From contig NZ_JAJJOZ010000007.1 of the NCBI RefSeq assembly GCF_021653995.1, positions 1-64,000 on the forward strand: a stretch of 64,000 nucleotides of DNA, written 5' to 3'. Every line of letters begins with the position of its first letter. Positions within the stretch are counted from its first letter, which is position 1. The notes under the pieces were generated by a model. It saw nothing but the letters and a program-made list of their open reading frames with translations. It did not search any database and had not been told where the DNA came from. Of the stretch, positions 48,720 to 57,293 are shown one piece after another. Origin of the DNA: Allopusillimonas lactea (GTDB taxonomy: Bacteria; Pseudomonadota; Gammaproteobacteria; Burkholderiales; Burkholderiaceae_B). Position numbers and translations under genes: made by a program.

Positions 48720-50854
48720 CGCGCGAGCCTCGATATATCGGCGACCTGGTTCATGAGGCCATGCAGGTTGGCCAGCAGGGCCAGCCGATTGGCGCGCACG
48801 GCAGGGTCGTCCGCCATGACCATGACACTGGTGAAGAAGTCATCGACGGCATCGCGCGCCTGGGCCATGGTGGCCAGGCTGGCCGCGAACTCGCCGTGTT
48901 CGAACTGTGCACGCGCCTGAGGTGCAAGCTTATCGATCACTGCGCCCAAGGCCTGTTCGGCCGGTTCGAGCAGGCGCACGGTGTCGACCGCGCCTGGCTC
49001 GGTATCAGCTTTTTTGAGCAGATTGGCGATGCGCTTGTTGGCGGCGGCCAGGCTTTCGGCCTCGGGGCGGCCGGCAAACTGGGCGCAGGCTTCGATGCGG
49101 GCGTGAACCTGATGCAGCGGCGGCGACAGGGCCAGCACGGCGTCGACCACATTGCGGTCGTGGTCGGTCGCAAGCTGATTACGGTAGCGTTCGTAGATGA
49201 AGGCTTCGATTTCATCGGTGGCGCTGGCGGCAATCACACCGTCGGGGAAGGTGGCGGCGCTGGCTCGCAGCAGGCCTGCCAGGGGCAGGGCCTGCCCGTC
49301 GGCCGGGTCCAGGTAGCCGCCCGCCAGCAATTGCTCGTAGGCGCTGATCAGGCCCAGCGCCGCACGGCGCAGGCCGAAGGGATCGCGCTCGCCCGTGGGC
49401 TGAAGGCCGATGCCCCAGATGCCCACCAGTGTTTCGACGCGGTCGGCAATGAACAGGGCAGCGCTGGTGAGCGTGTCTGGCGTGACGGGGGCGTCCATGC
49501 GAACGCGGTACTGATCGCCGATGGCGCGCACGACATCAGCCTGTTCGCCGTCGCCCGCCGCATAGTAGGCGCCCATGACACCCTGCAGCTCGGGGAATTC
49601 GCCCACCATGCTGGCGTTGAGATCGGCCTTGGCAAGCAGGGCGGCGCGATCCGCATGGGCGGCGTTGCTGCCCAACTGTTGCGCCACCTGGACGGCGACC
49701 TTGCGCACACGCGCTACGCGGTCGAGCTGCGAACCCAGCTTGTTGTGATAGACGCTGCCGGCCAGCGCCTGCACGCGGTCGGCCAGGCGTACTTTGCGGT
49801 CGGTGTCGAAGAAGAAGCGCGCGTCGGCCAGGCGGGGCCGCACCACGCGCTGGTTGCCTTCGATGATGTTGGCGGGGCTGGCCACCTGCATGTTGCTGAC
49901 GATCAGGAAGCGGTTGGTAAGCCTGCCGCCTGCCGGCTCGAAGAGTGGGAAGTACTTTTGATTCAGCCGCATCGTGAGGATGAGGCATTCTTGAGGCACG
50001 TCGAGAAACTGGGCTTCGAACTCGCCAACGTAAACCGTGGGGTGCTCTACCAGGGCAGTGACTTCGTCGAGCAGGGCGTCGACCTCGGGGCCTTCACCCA
50101 GGGAGGCGCCCAACTCGCCCGCGCGGGCCAGCAACTGGTCAAGGATCTGCGCGCGACGCTCGGTGAACGAGGCCACCACCTTGCCTTCCTCAGCCAGTTG
50201 CGCTTCATACGCGGTGGCGTCGTGGAAGACGATGTCGTCGCTTGACATGAAGCGGTGGCCCAGCGTGCTGCGACCGGCTGACAAGCCCAGCGCTTCTACG
50301 GGCACCACGTGTTCGCCCCACAACGCAACCAAGCGGTGCGCCGGGCGCACAAACTTGACACTGGTGACGCCGTCGGCCAGTTGATAGCGCATCACCTTGG
50401 GGATGGGCAGGTTGGCCACTGCGTAGTCCAGGGCTTCTTGCAGGCCTTCGGCCAGGGTTTTGCCCTGCGCCACACCCTGCGCGTAAAGGTAGTCTTGCTT
50501 GCCGTCGGATTCGCGCACGAGCCCGCTGGCCGTGAGATGCCCCAGGCCTTTGGCGGCCAGCTTCTTGGCCAGCGCGGGCAGGATCTCGCCCGCTTCGGAC
50601 AGGCCGATCTTGGCGGGCATGAGTTTTTCGGTATAGGGCTGGTCGGGTGCGCGTTCGCGCACGGCGCTCAGGCGCACGGCTAGGCGGCGCGGTGTGGCGA
50701 AGTCGGTGACCGTGGCGGTGTCTTCAAGCAGATGATGCTGGGCCAGCACCTTGCGCACGGCGTCGGCGAAGGCTTGCCCCAAGCGATTGAGTGCCTTGGG
50801 GGGGAGTTCTTCGGTGAACAGTTCAAGCAGCAGAGGGTGGACGGCGGCGCTCAT
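48716..50854 (-). CDS. glyS: glycine-tRNA ligase beta subunit
   Basis: The large subunit of the alpha2-beta2 glycyl-tRNA synthetase, which holds the tRNA-binding and HD-like domains. The 712-residue protein begins MSAAVHPLLLELFTEELPPKAL and contains HRFMSSDDIVF, ECLILTMRLNQKYFPLF and the C-terminal DALRRA-like FDFFTSVMVMADDPAVRANRL region (present as DDFFTSVMVMADDPAVRANR). Its ATG overlaps the glyQ stop by four bases. Confidence 0.97.
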   Translation of the reverse strand: MSAAVHPLLLELFTEELPPKALNRLGQAFADAVRKVLAQHHLLEDTATVTDFATPRRLAVRLSAVRERAPDQPYTEKLMPAKIGLSEAGEILPALAKKLAAKGLGHLTASGLVRESDGKQDYLYAQGVAQGKTLAEGLQEALDYAVANLPIPKVMRYQLADGVTSVKFVRPAHRLVALWGEHVVPVEALGLSAGRSTLGHRFMSSDDIVFHDATAYEAQLAEEGKVVASFTERRAQILDQLLARAGELGASLGEGPEVDALLDEVTALVEHPTVYVGEFEAQFLDVPQECLILTMRLNQKYFPLFEPAGGRLTNRFLIVSNMQVASPANIIEGNQRVVRPRLADARFFFDTDRKVRLADRVQALAGSVYHNKLGSQLDRVARVRKVAVQVAQQLGSNAAHADRAALLAKADLNASMVGEFPELQGVMGAYYAAGDGEQADVVRAIGDQYRVRMDAPVTPDTLTSAALFIADRVETLVGIWGIGLQPTGERDPFGLRRAALGLISAYEQLLAGGYLDPADGQALPLAGLLRASAATFPDGVIAASATDEIEAFIYERYRNQLATDHDRNVVDAVLALSPPLHQVHARIEACAQFAGRPEAESLAAANKRIANLLKKADTEPGAVDTVRLLEPAEQALGAVIDKLAPQARAQFEHGEFAASLATMAQARDAVDDFFTSVMVMADDPAVRANRLALLANLHGLMNQVADISRLAR

Positions 50855-51759
50855 TGTGCGGCCTCCGCCTGGGACTGGGCCAACATGGGAAATCCTAGGG
50901 TTTCGCGTGAATCGTAATAAGCCTGGGCCACCGCGCGCGACAGGTTGCGGATGCGGCCGATGTAGGCGGCGCGTTCGGTGACGCTGATGGCGCCGCGCGC
51001 GTCGAGCAGGTTGAAGGTGTGGGCGGCCTTGAGGGTTGCTTCGTAGGCCGGCAAGGCCAGTGGCACCGCAATCAAGCGCTGGGCTTCGGCTTCGTAGTCG
51101 TCGAAGTGCGCGAACAGCATGGTGGTGTTCGCATGCTCGAAGTTATACGTGGACTGTTCGACCTCGTTTTGATGGAAGACGTCGCGGTACAGCACAGCAC
51201 GGCCATCGGGGGTGTGCGTCCAGATCAGGTCGTACACGCTTTCGACGCCCTGCAGGTACATGGCCAGGCGTTCGAGACCGTAGGTGATTTCGCCGGTGGT
51301 GGGGGTGCAGTCCAGCCCGCCCACTTGCTGGAAATAGGTGAATTGGGTGACTTCCATGCCGTTGAGCCAGACTTCCCACCCCAAGCCCCAGGCGCCCAGC
51401 GTGGGGTTTTCCCAGTCGTCTTCGACAAAGCGGATGTCGTGTTCGCGCGGGTTGATGCCCAGCGCCTCGAGCGAGCCGATGTACAGGTCGAGAATATTGG
51501 GCGGCGCAGGCTTGAGTACCACTTGGTACTGGTAATAATGCTGCAGGCGGTTGGGGTTTTCGCCGTATCGGCCGTCTTTGGGGCGGCGCGATGGCTGTAC
51601 ATAGGCGGCGCGCCAGGGCTCGGGCCCGATGGCGCGCAGGAAGGTGGCCGTGTGCGAGGTACCGGCGCCCACTTCCATGTCATAGGGCTGCAGCAGTGCG
51701 CAACCCTGGCGATCCCAATATTGCTGTAGCGTTAAAATGAGGTGCTGAAAAGTGAGCAT
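50851..51759 (-). CDS. glyQ: glycine-tRNA ligase alpha subunit
   Basis: The class II catalytic subunit that activates glycine. The 302-residue protein begins MLTFQHLILTLQQYWDRQGC, with EVGAGTSHTATFLRAIGPEPW, AYVQPSRRPKDGRYGENPNRL and EVTQFTYFQQVGGLDC. The ATG at 51759 matches the family N-terminus exactly. A longer version would add ten residues. It leads the glyQ-glyS-gmhB-plsC operon. Confidence 0.97.
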   Translation of the reverse strand: MLTFQHLILTLQQYWDRQGCALLQPYDMEVGAGTSHTATFLRAIGPEPWRAAYVQPSRRPKDGRYGENPNRLQHYYQYQVVLKPAPPNILDLYIGSLEALGINPREHDIRFVEDDWENPTLGAWGLGWEVWLNGMEVTQFTYFQQVGGLDCTPTTGEITYGLERLAMYLQGVESVYDLIWTHTPDGRAVLYRDVFHQNEVEQSTYNFEHANTTMLFAHFDDYEAEAQRLIAVPLALPAYEATLKAAHTFNLLDARGAISVTERAAYIGRIRNLSRAVAQAYYDSRETLGFPMLAQSQAEAAQ

Positions 51760-51863
51760 GTACGAAGGCCGAAAGGCGAGAAGCCGCAAAAGGCTTCGAT
51801 TTTAACTCACTCCCCTAGTAGCTCCATCGCCGCCCCCACGCGGCGGCCAACCGAGGATTGTTC

Positions 51864-52631
51864 ATGTCTGACCTGGTCAAAACCGAAATTCGGGAAGGTG
51901 TCCTGATTATCACAATCAACCGCCCCGAGGCGCGCAATGCGATCAACTATGACACTGCGCAGCAACTGGCGGCGGCGTTTGATGCGCTGGATCAGGACGA
52001 CAGCATTGTCATTGGCGTTCTGACCGGCGCCGAGGGTACTTTCTGTTCGGGCATGGATCTGAAGGCGTTCGCCAAGACGGGCCAACGCCCGTACGCGGGC
52101 GACCGAGGTTTTGCGGGCATTTGTGAGCGCCCGCCCAGCAAGCCCCTGATCGCCGCCATCGAAGGCTATGCGCTGGCAGGTGGTTTCGAGATTGCGCTGG
52201 CTTGCGACATGCTGGTGGCCGCTACCAACGCAAAATTCGGCCTGCCCGAAGTCAAGCGCGGTATTGTTCCGGGCTCTGGCGGCATGCTGCGCCTGCCCAG
52301 CCGCATGCCCTACCACATCGCGATGGAGGCGGTGCTGACCGGCGAAATGTTCTCCGCCGAACGCGCGCATGGCTACGGCCTGGTCAATCGCCTGGTCGAA
52401 CCCGGTCAGGCGCTGGACGGCGCCCTTGATCTGGCGCGGTTGGTGGCGGCCAACGGCCCGTTGGCTGTGCGTACCGCCAAGTCCATCGTCACACAGTCGC
52501 GCGACTGGCGCCAGGCCGATATGTTCGACCTGCAGCGTCCCCGCATTGCGCATATTTTTACCTCGGCTGATGCAAAAGAAGGCGCGACCGCCTTTGCCGA
52601 GAAGCGCAAAGCTGTGTGGACGGGCAAGTAA
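51864..52631 (+). CDS. enoyl-CoA hydratase/crotonase-family protein
   Basis: A crotonase-fold protein of 255 residues. VLIITINRPEARNAI, the first oxyanion region GTFCSGMDLKAFA, and IEGYALAGGFEIALACDM with NAKFGLPEVKRGIVPGSGG are typical. The place of the first catalytic Glu is taken by GGFEIAL, and a Glu is present in LPEVKRG. The ATG at 51864 follows GAGG. A TTG at 51858 is less likely. It precedes the fumarase gene by 68 bases and may be co-transcribed. Substrate unknown. Confidence 0.92.
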   Translation: MSDLVKTEIREGVLIITINRPEARNAINYDTAQQLAAAFDALDQDDSIVIGVLTGAEGTFCSGMDLKAFAKTGQRPYAGDRGFAGICERPPSKPLIAAIEGYALAGGFEIALACDMLVAATNAKFGLPEVKRGIVPGSGGMLRLPSRMPYHIAMEAVLTGEMFSAERAHGYGLVNRLVEPGQALDGALDLARLVAANGPLAVRTAKSIVTQSRDWRQADMFDLQRPRIAHIFTSADAKEGATAFAEKRKAVWTGK

Positions 52632-52699
52632 CAGACGTATTTCCACATCGACCCGGCGGGCTGCCTGCGGCCCGCCATTTTCACGATTGAGCCTGACCT

Positions 52700-54226
52700 A
52701 TGACGACCATCATCAAAGAAGATGACCTGATCCAGTCCGTTGCCGACGCGGTGCAGTTCATCAGCTATTACCACCCTGCCGATTACATCCAGCACCTGGC
52801 GCGCGCCTACGAGCGCGAGCAGAGCCCAGCTGCCAAGGATGCGATCGCGCAGATCCTCACCAACTCGCGCATGTGCGCCGAAGGCAAGCGTCCCATCTGT
52901 CAGGACACCGGCGTGGTGAACGTGTTCCTGAAGATCGGCATGGACGTGCGCATCGACAGTAAGCGCGGCATGCAGGAATTGTGCGACGAAGGCGTGCGCC
53001 GGGGCTACCTAAACCCTGACAACCCGCTACGCGCCTCTATCCTCACTGATCCGCTCTTCACGCGCAAGAACACGCGCGACAACACGCCCTGTATTGTCTC
53101 GGTCGAGCTTGTCGAAGGCGACAAGGTCGACGTGCAGGTGGCTGCCAAGGGCGGCGGCTCCGAGAACAAATCCAAGTTCGTCATGCTCAACCCCAGCGAT
53201 TCGCTGGTCGATTGGGTGCTCAAGACGGTGCCGACCATGGGCGCGGGCTGGTGCCCTCCCGGCATGCTGGGCATAGGCGTGGGCGGCACGGCCGAAAAAG
53301 CCATGCTGCTGGCCAAGCAGTCGCTGATGGAAGACATCGATATGTACGAGCTGCTGCAGCGCGGGCCGCAGAACAAGCTCGAAGAGCTGCGCATCGAGCT
53401 CTATGAAAAGGTCAATGCCTTGGGCATCGGCGCCCAGGGGCTGGGCGGCCTGACCACGGTGCTGGATATCAAGATCAACACCTTCCCGACCCACGCGGCC
53501 TCCAAGCCTGTGGCCATGATCCCCAACTGTGCCGCTACGCGTCACGTGCATTTCGTGCTGGACGGCTCCGGCCCAGCCGCGCTCACACCGCCCCCGCTGT
53601 CCACCTGGCCCGACGTGCATTGGGCGCCCGACTACAACAAGTCGCAGCAGGTCGACCTGAATACGCTTACCCCCGAGCAGGTGGCAAGCTGGAAACCCGG
53701 CCAGACGTTGCTGCTGTCAGGAAAGATGCTGACGGGCCGCGATGCGGCGCACAAGCGCATCCAGGACATGCTGGCCAATGGCGAGAAGCTGCCGGTGGAC
53801 TTCACCAATCGCGTCATTTACTATGTCGGCCCGGTCGACCCGGTGCGCGAAGAAGTGGTGGGCCCCGCCGGCCCCACAACGGCCACCCGCATGGACAAGT
53901 TCACCGACATGATGCTCGAACAGACTGGCCTGATCGCCATGATCGGCAAGGCCGAGCGCGGCCCGGTTGCCGTCGAATCTATCCGCAAGCACAAGTCGGC
54001 TTACCTGATGGCAGTGGGCGGCTCGGCCTATCTGGTGTCCAAGGCCATTCGCGGCGCCAAGATCGTGGCTTTCGAAGACCTGGGCATGGAAGCTATCTAC
54101 GAGTTCGACGTCAAGGACATGCCGGTGACGGTGGCCGTCGATTCGCAAGGCGTGTCGGTCCACGATACCGGCCCGCGCGAATGGAAAGCTCGAATCGCCG
54201 AGATTCCGTTGGTTCCGGTGGCCTGA
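52700..54226 (+). CDS. fumA: class I (iron-sulfur) fumarate hydratase
   Basis: A 4Fe-4S hydro-lyase of 508 residues interconverting fumarate and malate. Likely cluster cysteines lie in KRPICQDTGVVNVF (about 73), GAGWCPPGMLG and NCAATRH. The N-terminal TTIIKEDDLIQSVADAVQFISYYHP is typical. Some class I fumarases of Burkholderia also hydrate mesaconate, and this one stands upstream of two genes for C5 CoA esters, so a double role is possible. A GC-rich hairpin follows at 54279-54310. Confidence 0.95.
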   Translation: MTTIIKEDDLIQSVADAVQFISYYHPADYIQHLARAYEREQSPAAKDAIAQILTNSRMCAEGKRPICQDTGVVNVFLKIGMDVRIDSKRGMQELCDEGVRRGYLNPDNPLRASILTDPLFTRKNTRDNTPCIVSVELVEGDKVDVQVAAKGGGSENKSKFVMLNPSDSLVDWVLKTVPTMGAGWCPPGMLGIGVGGTAEKAMLLAKQSLMEDIDMYELLQRGPQNKLEELRIELYEKVNALGIGAQGLGGLTTVLDIKINTFPTHAASKPVAMIPNCAATRHVHFVLDGSGPAALTPPPLSTWPDVHWAPDYNKSQQVDLNTLTPEQVASWKPGQTLLLSGKMLTGRDAAHKRIQDMLANGEKLPVDFTNRVIYYVGPVDPVREEVVGPAGPTTATRMDKFTDMMLEQTGLIAMIGKAERGPVAVESIRKHKSAYLMAVGGSAYLVSKAIRGAKIVAFEDLGMEAIYEFDVKDMPVTVAVDSQGVSVHDTGPREWKARIAEIPLVPVA

Positions 54227-54278
54227 TCCAGGCAGTAAGCCCCCACAGGGGCTGTCAACGAGTCCGGGGGCGACCAGG

Positions 54279-54310
54279 CCGGGCAGGCGGGCCCCGCCCG
54301 GCCTGCCCGG
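54279..54310 (+). terminator. hairpin after fumA
   Basis: CCGGGCAGGC-GGGC (54279-54292) pairs with GCCC-GGCCTGCCCGG (54296-54310) around CCC, with one bulged base. It is very stable but is followed by TTCTCC rather than a T-run, so it is a weak terminator or 3'-end stabiliser. Confidence 0.55.
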
Positions 54311-54481
54311 TTCTCCGCTTTGGCCCCTCTCCTGGGCCTTTTCAGTTCTTCCTCCCCTTCCGCTTTTCCCCGTTTCCTTCTGTCCGCGCGCTGCGCGGTG
54401 GGGGCGTCCGTGCCTGCTGTAGGGGGGCGATGTGTGCGTCTCGCGGGCCAAAACCGTCGTTTCTTCGTTCGCTTTGGCGCC

Positions 54482-54510
54482 TTGAAACGCCCTGTTGCGC
54501 AAAACAAAAT
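54482..54510 (+). promoter_or_regulatory. possible promoter of the CoA-ester pair
   Basis: TTGAAA at 54482-54487 is followed after exactly 17 bases by CAAAAT at 54505-54510, in the only A-rich part of this gap and 59 bases before the next start codon. It would make the pair a separate unit from fumA. Confidence 0.4.
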
Positions 54511-54568
54511 TCAAAAACCGGCCGGGAGCAGGCAAAGTGTCGGTTATAGACACTACATGGATAATCCG

Positions 54569-55399
54569 ATGACGACTCCCAATCTTGATGCCTGGCTGGG
54601 ACGCAGCGAAGCCTGCGACGACAGCCTCGACCTCAATCACGTCGAGCGGGTAGCGCTGGCGCTGGACGCCGCAGCCCCGGGCCAGGGCGAAGCACTGCCG
54701 CCGCTGTGGCAGTGGTGCTTTTTTATCAAGAGCGTGCCTTATGCCGAAACTGGTGCGGATGGCCACCCCGCGCGTGGCGGTTTCCTGCCGCCGGCAGACA
54801 ACCGCAACCGTATGTGGGCGGGCGGCCGGGTGCGTTTTGTAGCGCCACTGCTTGCCGGTGTGCCCGCGCGCCGCACGTCCACCATCCTGAAGATTCAGGA
54901 AAAAGAAGGCCGTACCGGCAAGCTGCTGTTCGTTACCGTTGGCCACCGTTATACGCAGGACGGCAAGCTGTGCGTGGATGAGGAGCAAGACATCGTGTAC
55001 CGCGAGCCTAGCCCGCCCAAGCTTCAGGGCACCATCGATGCGCCCGCCAGCCAGTGGTCCAGCGAGACTGTGCCGCATTCGCTCATGTTGTTCCGCTATT
55101 CCGCGGTCACTTACAACGGCCACCGCATCCATTACGATTACCCCTATGTGACGGAAGTCGAAGGCTATCCCGGCCTGGTTGTGCACGGCCCGCTGCTGGC
55201 CACCCAGATGTGCCGCGCGTTTGTCGAAGCCAATCCTGGCAAGGCCCCCGCCTTGCTGACATATCGGGGCTTGCGTCCACTGATTTCACCCAGGCCGTTC
55301 AAGGCAGCCGGCCGCATCGATGAGGACGGCAAGGCCAGCCTGTGGGTAGAGCAGGACGGCACCCTGGCGCATCAGGCAGAATTGGAGTTCAAACAATGA
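54569..55399 (+). CDS. mesaconyl-CoA-hydratase-like double hot-dog protein
   Basis: A 276-residue protein with an N-terminal FAS1-like dehydratase half (LDAWLGRSEACDD, PLWQWCFFIKSVP) and a C-terminal hot-dog half (FRYSAVTYNGHRIHYDYPY, then VVHGPLLATQM), in which Asn-Gly-His-Arg-Ile-His-Tyr is the family hydratase motif. Relatives hydrate mesaconyl-CoA or similar branched C4-C5 enoyl-CoA. The ATG at 54569 (MTTPNLDAWLG) matches usual family starts. An ATG at 54557 would add four residues. Its stop overlaps the CoA-transferase start by four bases. Confidence 0.8.
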   Translation: MTTPNLDAWLGRSEACDDSLDLNHVERVALALDAAAPGQGEALPPLWQWCFFIKSVPYAETGADGHPARGGFLPPADNRNRMWAGGRVRFVAPLLAGVPARRTSTILKIQEKEGRTGKLLFVTVGHRYTQDGKLCVDEEQDIVYREPSPPKLQGTIDAPASQWSSETVPHSLMLFRYSAVTYNGHRIHYDYPYVTEVEGYPGLVVHGPLLATQMCRAFVEANPGKAPALLTYRGLRPLISPRPFKAAGRIDEDGKASLWVEQDGTLAHQAELEFKQ

Positions 55400-56625
55400 C
55401 AGACACGCATCACGACGCGCACAGCGGCCACGCTGTGCCAGTAAGGCCCCGTCCCCTGGACGGCATCACGGTGATCAGCATGGAGCACGCCATTGCTGCG
55501 CCGTTCTGCACGCGCCAGCTGGCCGATCTTGGCGCGCGGGTCATCAAGATCGAGCGCCCCGGCGTGGGTGATTTCGCGCGCAAGTACGATGAGCGCGTGA
55601 AGGGGCTGTCCTCGCATTTTGTGTGGACCAACCGATCCAAAGAAAGCCTGACGCTGGATCTTAAGCGCCCCGAAGCGCGCGAGGTGCTGGACAAGCTGCT
55701 GGGCCACGCCGATGTGCTGGTGCAGAACCTCGCGCCTGGCGCCGCGGCGCGCCTGGGCCTGTCGTACGAGGCCTTGTCGCCCGACCATCCGCGGCTCATC
55801 GTCTGCGATATTTCGGGGTATGGGGATGGCGGTTCGTATCAGGACAAGAAGGCCTACGATCTACTGATCCAGAGCGAAGCAGGCTTTCTGTCCGTCACGG
55901 GCACGCCGGAAAGCCCGGCGAAAGCGGGCTGCTCGATTTCTGACATTGCCGCCGGCATGTACGCCTACAGCAGCATTTTGTCGGCCCTGCTGCTGCGCGA
56001 GCGCACCGGCCATGGCAGCCGGCTCGATGTGTCCATGCTTGAAAGCATGGTCGAGTGGATGGGCTTCCCGATGTACTACGCGTTTGACGGCGCGCCTCCG
56101 CCGCCGCGTGCCGGCGCCTTCCATGCCACGATCTACCCCTACGGTCCGTTTCCGGTGGGCGACGGTACCGAGGTTATGCTAGGCCTGCAGAACGAGCGTG
56201 AATGGGCAGCATTCTGCAAGACTGTGTTGGGCCAGCCCGAATTGGCGCAGGATGAACGTTTCAATTCCAATTCAAAGCGGGTCGCCAACAAAGAGGCGCT
56301 GCGGGTGCTGATCGTGACCGAGTTTGCGTCGCTCACGCGCCAGAAGGTGATCAGCTTGCTTGAAGAGGCCGCCATTGCCAACGCAGGCGTGAATACCATG
56401 GCCGATGTCTGGCACCACCCCCAGCTTGCCGAGCGCAATCGCTGGCGCCAGGTGGGTACCGAGAAGGGTGCCATCCCCGCCTTGATACCGCCGGCAAGCA
56501 GCAGCGCGTTTCAGGCCCGCATGGATGCCATTCCTGCGCTGGGCCAGCAGTCGCGCGGTATTCTGGCCGAGCTGGGCTATTCCGCTGCCCAGGTCGAGGA
56601 TTACGCGAAGCAGGGGATTATCTGA
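55396..56625 (+). CDS. CaiB/BaiF family III CoA-transferase
   Basis: A class III CoA-transferase of 409 residues. PLDGITVISMEHAIAAPFCTRQLADLGARVIKIE is the family start, with the nucleophilic aspartate expected in KKAYDLLIQSEAGFLSVTG, and VNTMADVWHHPQL near the end. Relatives move CoA between carboxylates such as formate, mesaconate, itaconate or citramalate. Coupling (ATGA) to the mesaconyl-CoA-hydratase-like gene supports a role on a shared branched dicarboxylate. Exact substrate is inference. Confidence 0.88.
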   Translation: MTDTHHDAHSGHAVPVRPRPLDGITVISMEHAIAAPFCTRQLADLGARVIKIERPGVGDFARKYDERVKGLSSHFVWTNRSKESLTLDLKRPEAREVLDKLLGHADVLVQNLAPGAAARLGLSYEALSPDHPRLIVCDISGYGDGGSYQDKKAYDLLIQSEAGFLSVTGTPESPAKAGCSISDIAAGMYAYSSILSALLLRERTGHGSRLDVSMLESMVEWMGFPMYYAFDGAPPPPRAGAFHATIYPYGPFPVGDGTEVMLGLQNEREWAAFCKTVLGQPELAQDERFNSNSKRVANKEALRVLIVTEFASLTRQKVISLLEEAAIANAGVNTMADVWHHPQLAERNRWRQVGTEKGAIPALIPPASSSAFQARMDAIPALGQQSRGILAELGYSAAQVEDYAKQGII

Positions 56626-56709
56626 AGCAGAGGGTGGGCGCCGGCCAGGCCGGTGCCTGCTTGTGCCGGCATGCATCAAAAGAAAAAGCGCCGCGGCGTT
56701 AGTTCCGGC

Positions 56710-57204
56710 TCAATCCATTTTTTCCACGGCTTGATCGGCGCACGCGGCCAGCAGGGCGCCGACGGCGCCTTGGGCCAGCGTCAGGGCCGGCGCCAGGTCG
56801 GCCAGCGGCTGCAGTACGAAGGCGCGCAGGTGCATGCGGGGGTGTGGCACGGTCAGCGTGGGCGTATGGATGCGCGCATCCCCATACAGCAGCAAATCCA
56901 GATCCAGCGTGCGCGGCGCATTGCGGTACGGCCGTGTGCGGCCGTGCGCATGTTCGATTTCTTGCAGCAATGCCAGCAAGTCGTGCGGCGAAAGCGTTGT
57001 GTGCAACTCGGCGACGGCGTTGATGTAATCGGGGCCTGACGACGCCACCGGCGCGGTGCGATAGAACGGCGACAGGCGCAGGCCGTCAATGCCCGGTGCC
57101 TGTGCCAGGCTTGCCGCAGCCTGCTCGAGCGCCGCCCTGGCATCGCCCAGATTGGCACCCAGGCCGATATAGCAGCGATTCGTGGATGTGTTCGGTGCGG
57201 ACAT
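56710..57204 (-). CDS. folK: 2-amino-4-hydroxy-6-hydroxymethyldihydropteridine pyrophosphokinase
   Basis: HPPK activates the pterin ring for folate synthesis. The 164-residue protein begins MSAPNTSTNRCYIGLGANLGD, with SPFYRTAPV, YINAVAEL, EIEHAHGRTRPYRNAPRTLDLDLLLYGD and VPHPRMHLRAFVL. The ATG at 57204 gives the usual length. Upstream in-frame sequence lies over pcnB and is rejected. It is the last gene of hda-HAD-pcnB-folK. Confidence 0.97.
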   Translation of the reverse strand: MSAPNTSTNRCYIGLGANLGDARAALEQAAASLAQAPGIDGLRLSPFYRTAPVASSGPDYINAVAELHTTLSPHDLLALLQEIEHAHGRTRPYRNAPRTLDLDLLLYGDARIHTPTLTVPHPRMHLRAFVLQPLADLAPALTLAQGAVGALLAACADQAVEKMD

Positions 57205-57293
57205 GGCTGGCTGGGTAAGGGCGAATAGTTGTTGAGCGCAGTGGTGGTACGTGTACCGCTCAGAAGGCGGCGGGCGCAGGGCCCTTGCCGCGC

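Larger units (their letters stand above)
54227..54568. other. intergenic region between fumA and the CoA-ester pair
   Basis: A 342-base gap with no gene. From left to right it holds a hairpin (54279-54310), a pyrimidine-rich stretch (about 54324-54390) that is unusual for the window, and a promoter-like pair at 54482-54510. Base composition becomes A-rich just before the next gene. Confidence 0.6.

Noticed and set aside
54320..54556. Extra N-terminal coding sequence before the mesaconyl-CoA-hydratase-like gene
   Set aside because: The in-frame stretch is pyrimidine-rich, has no family match and contains the best promoter candidate. The domain begins at the ATG 54569.
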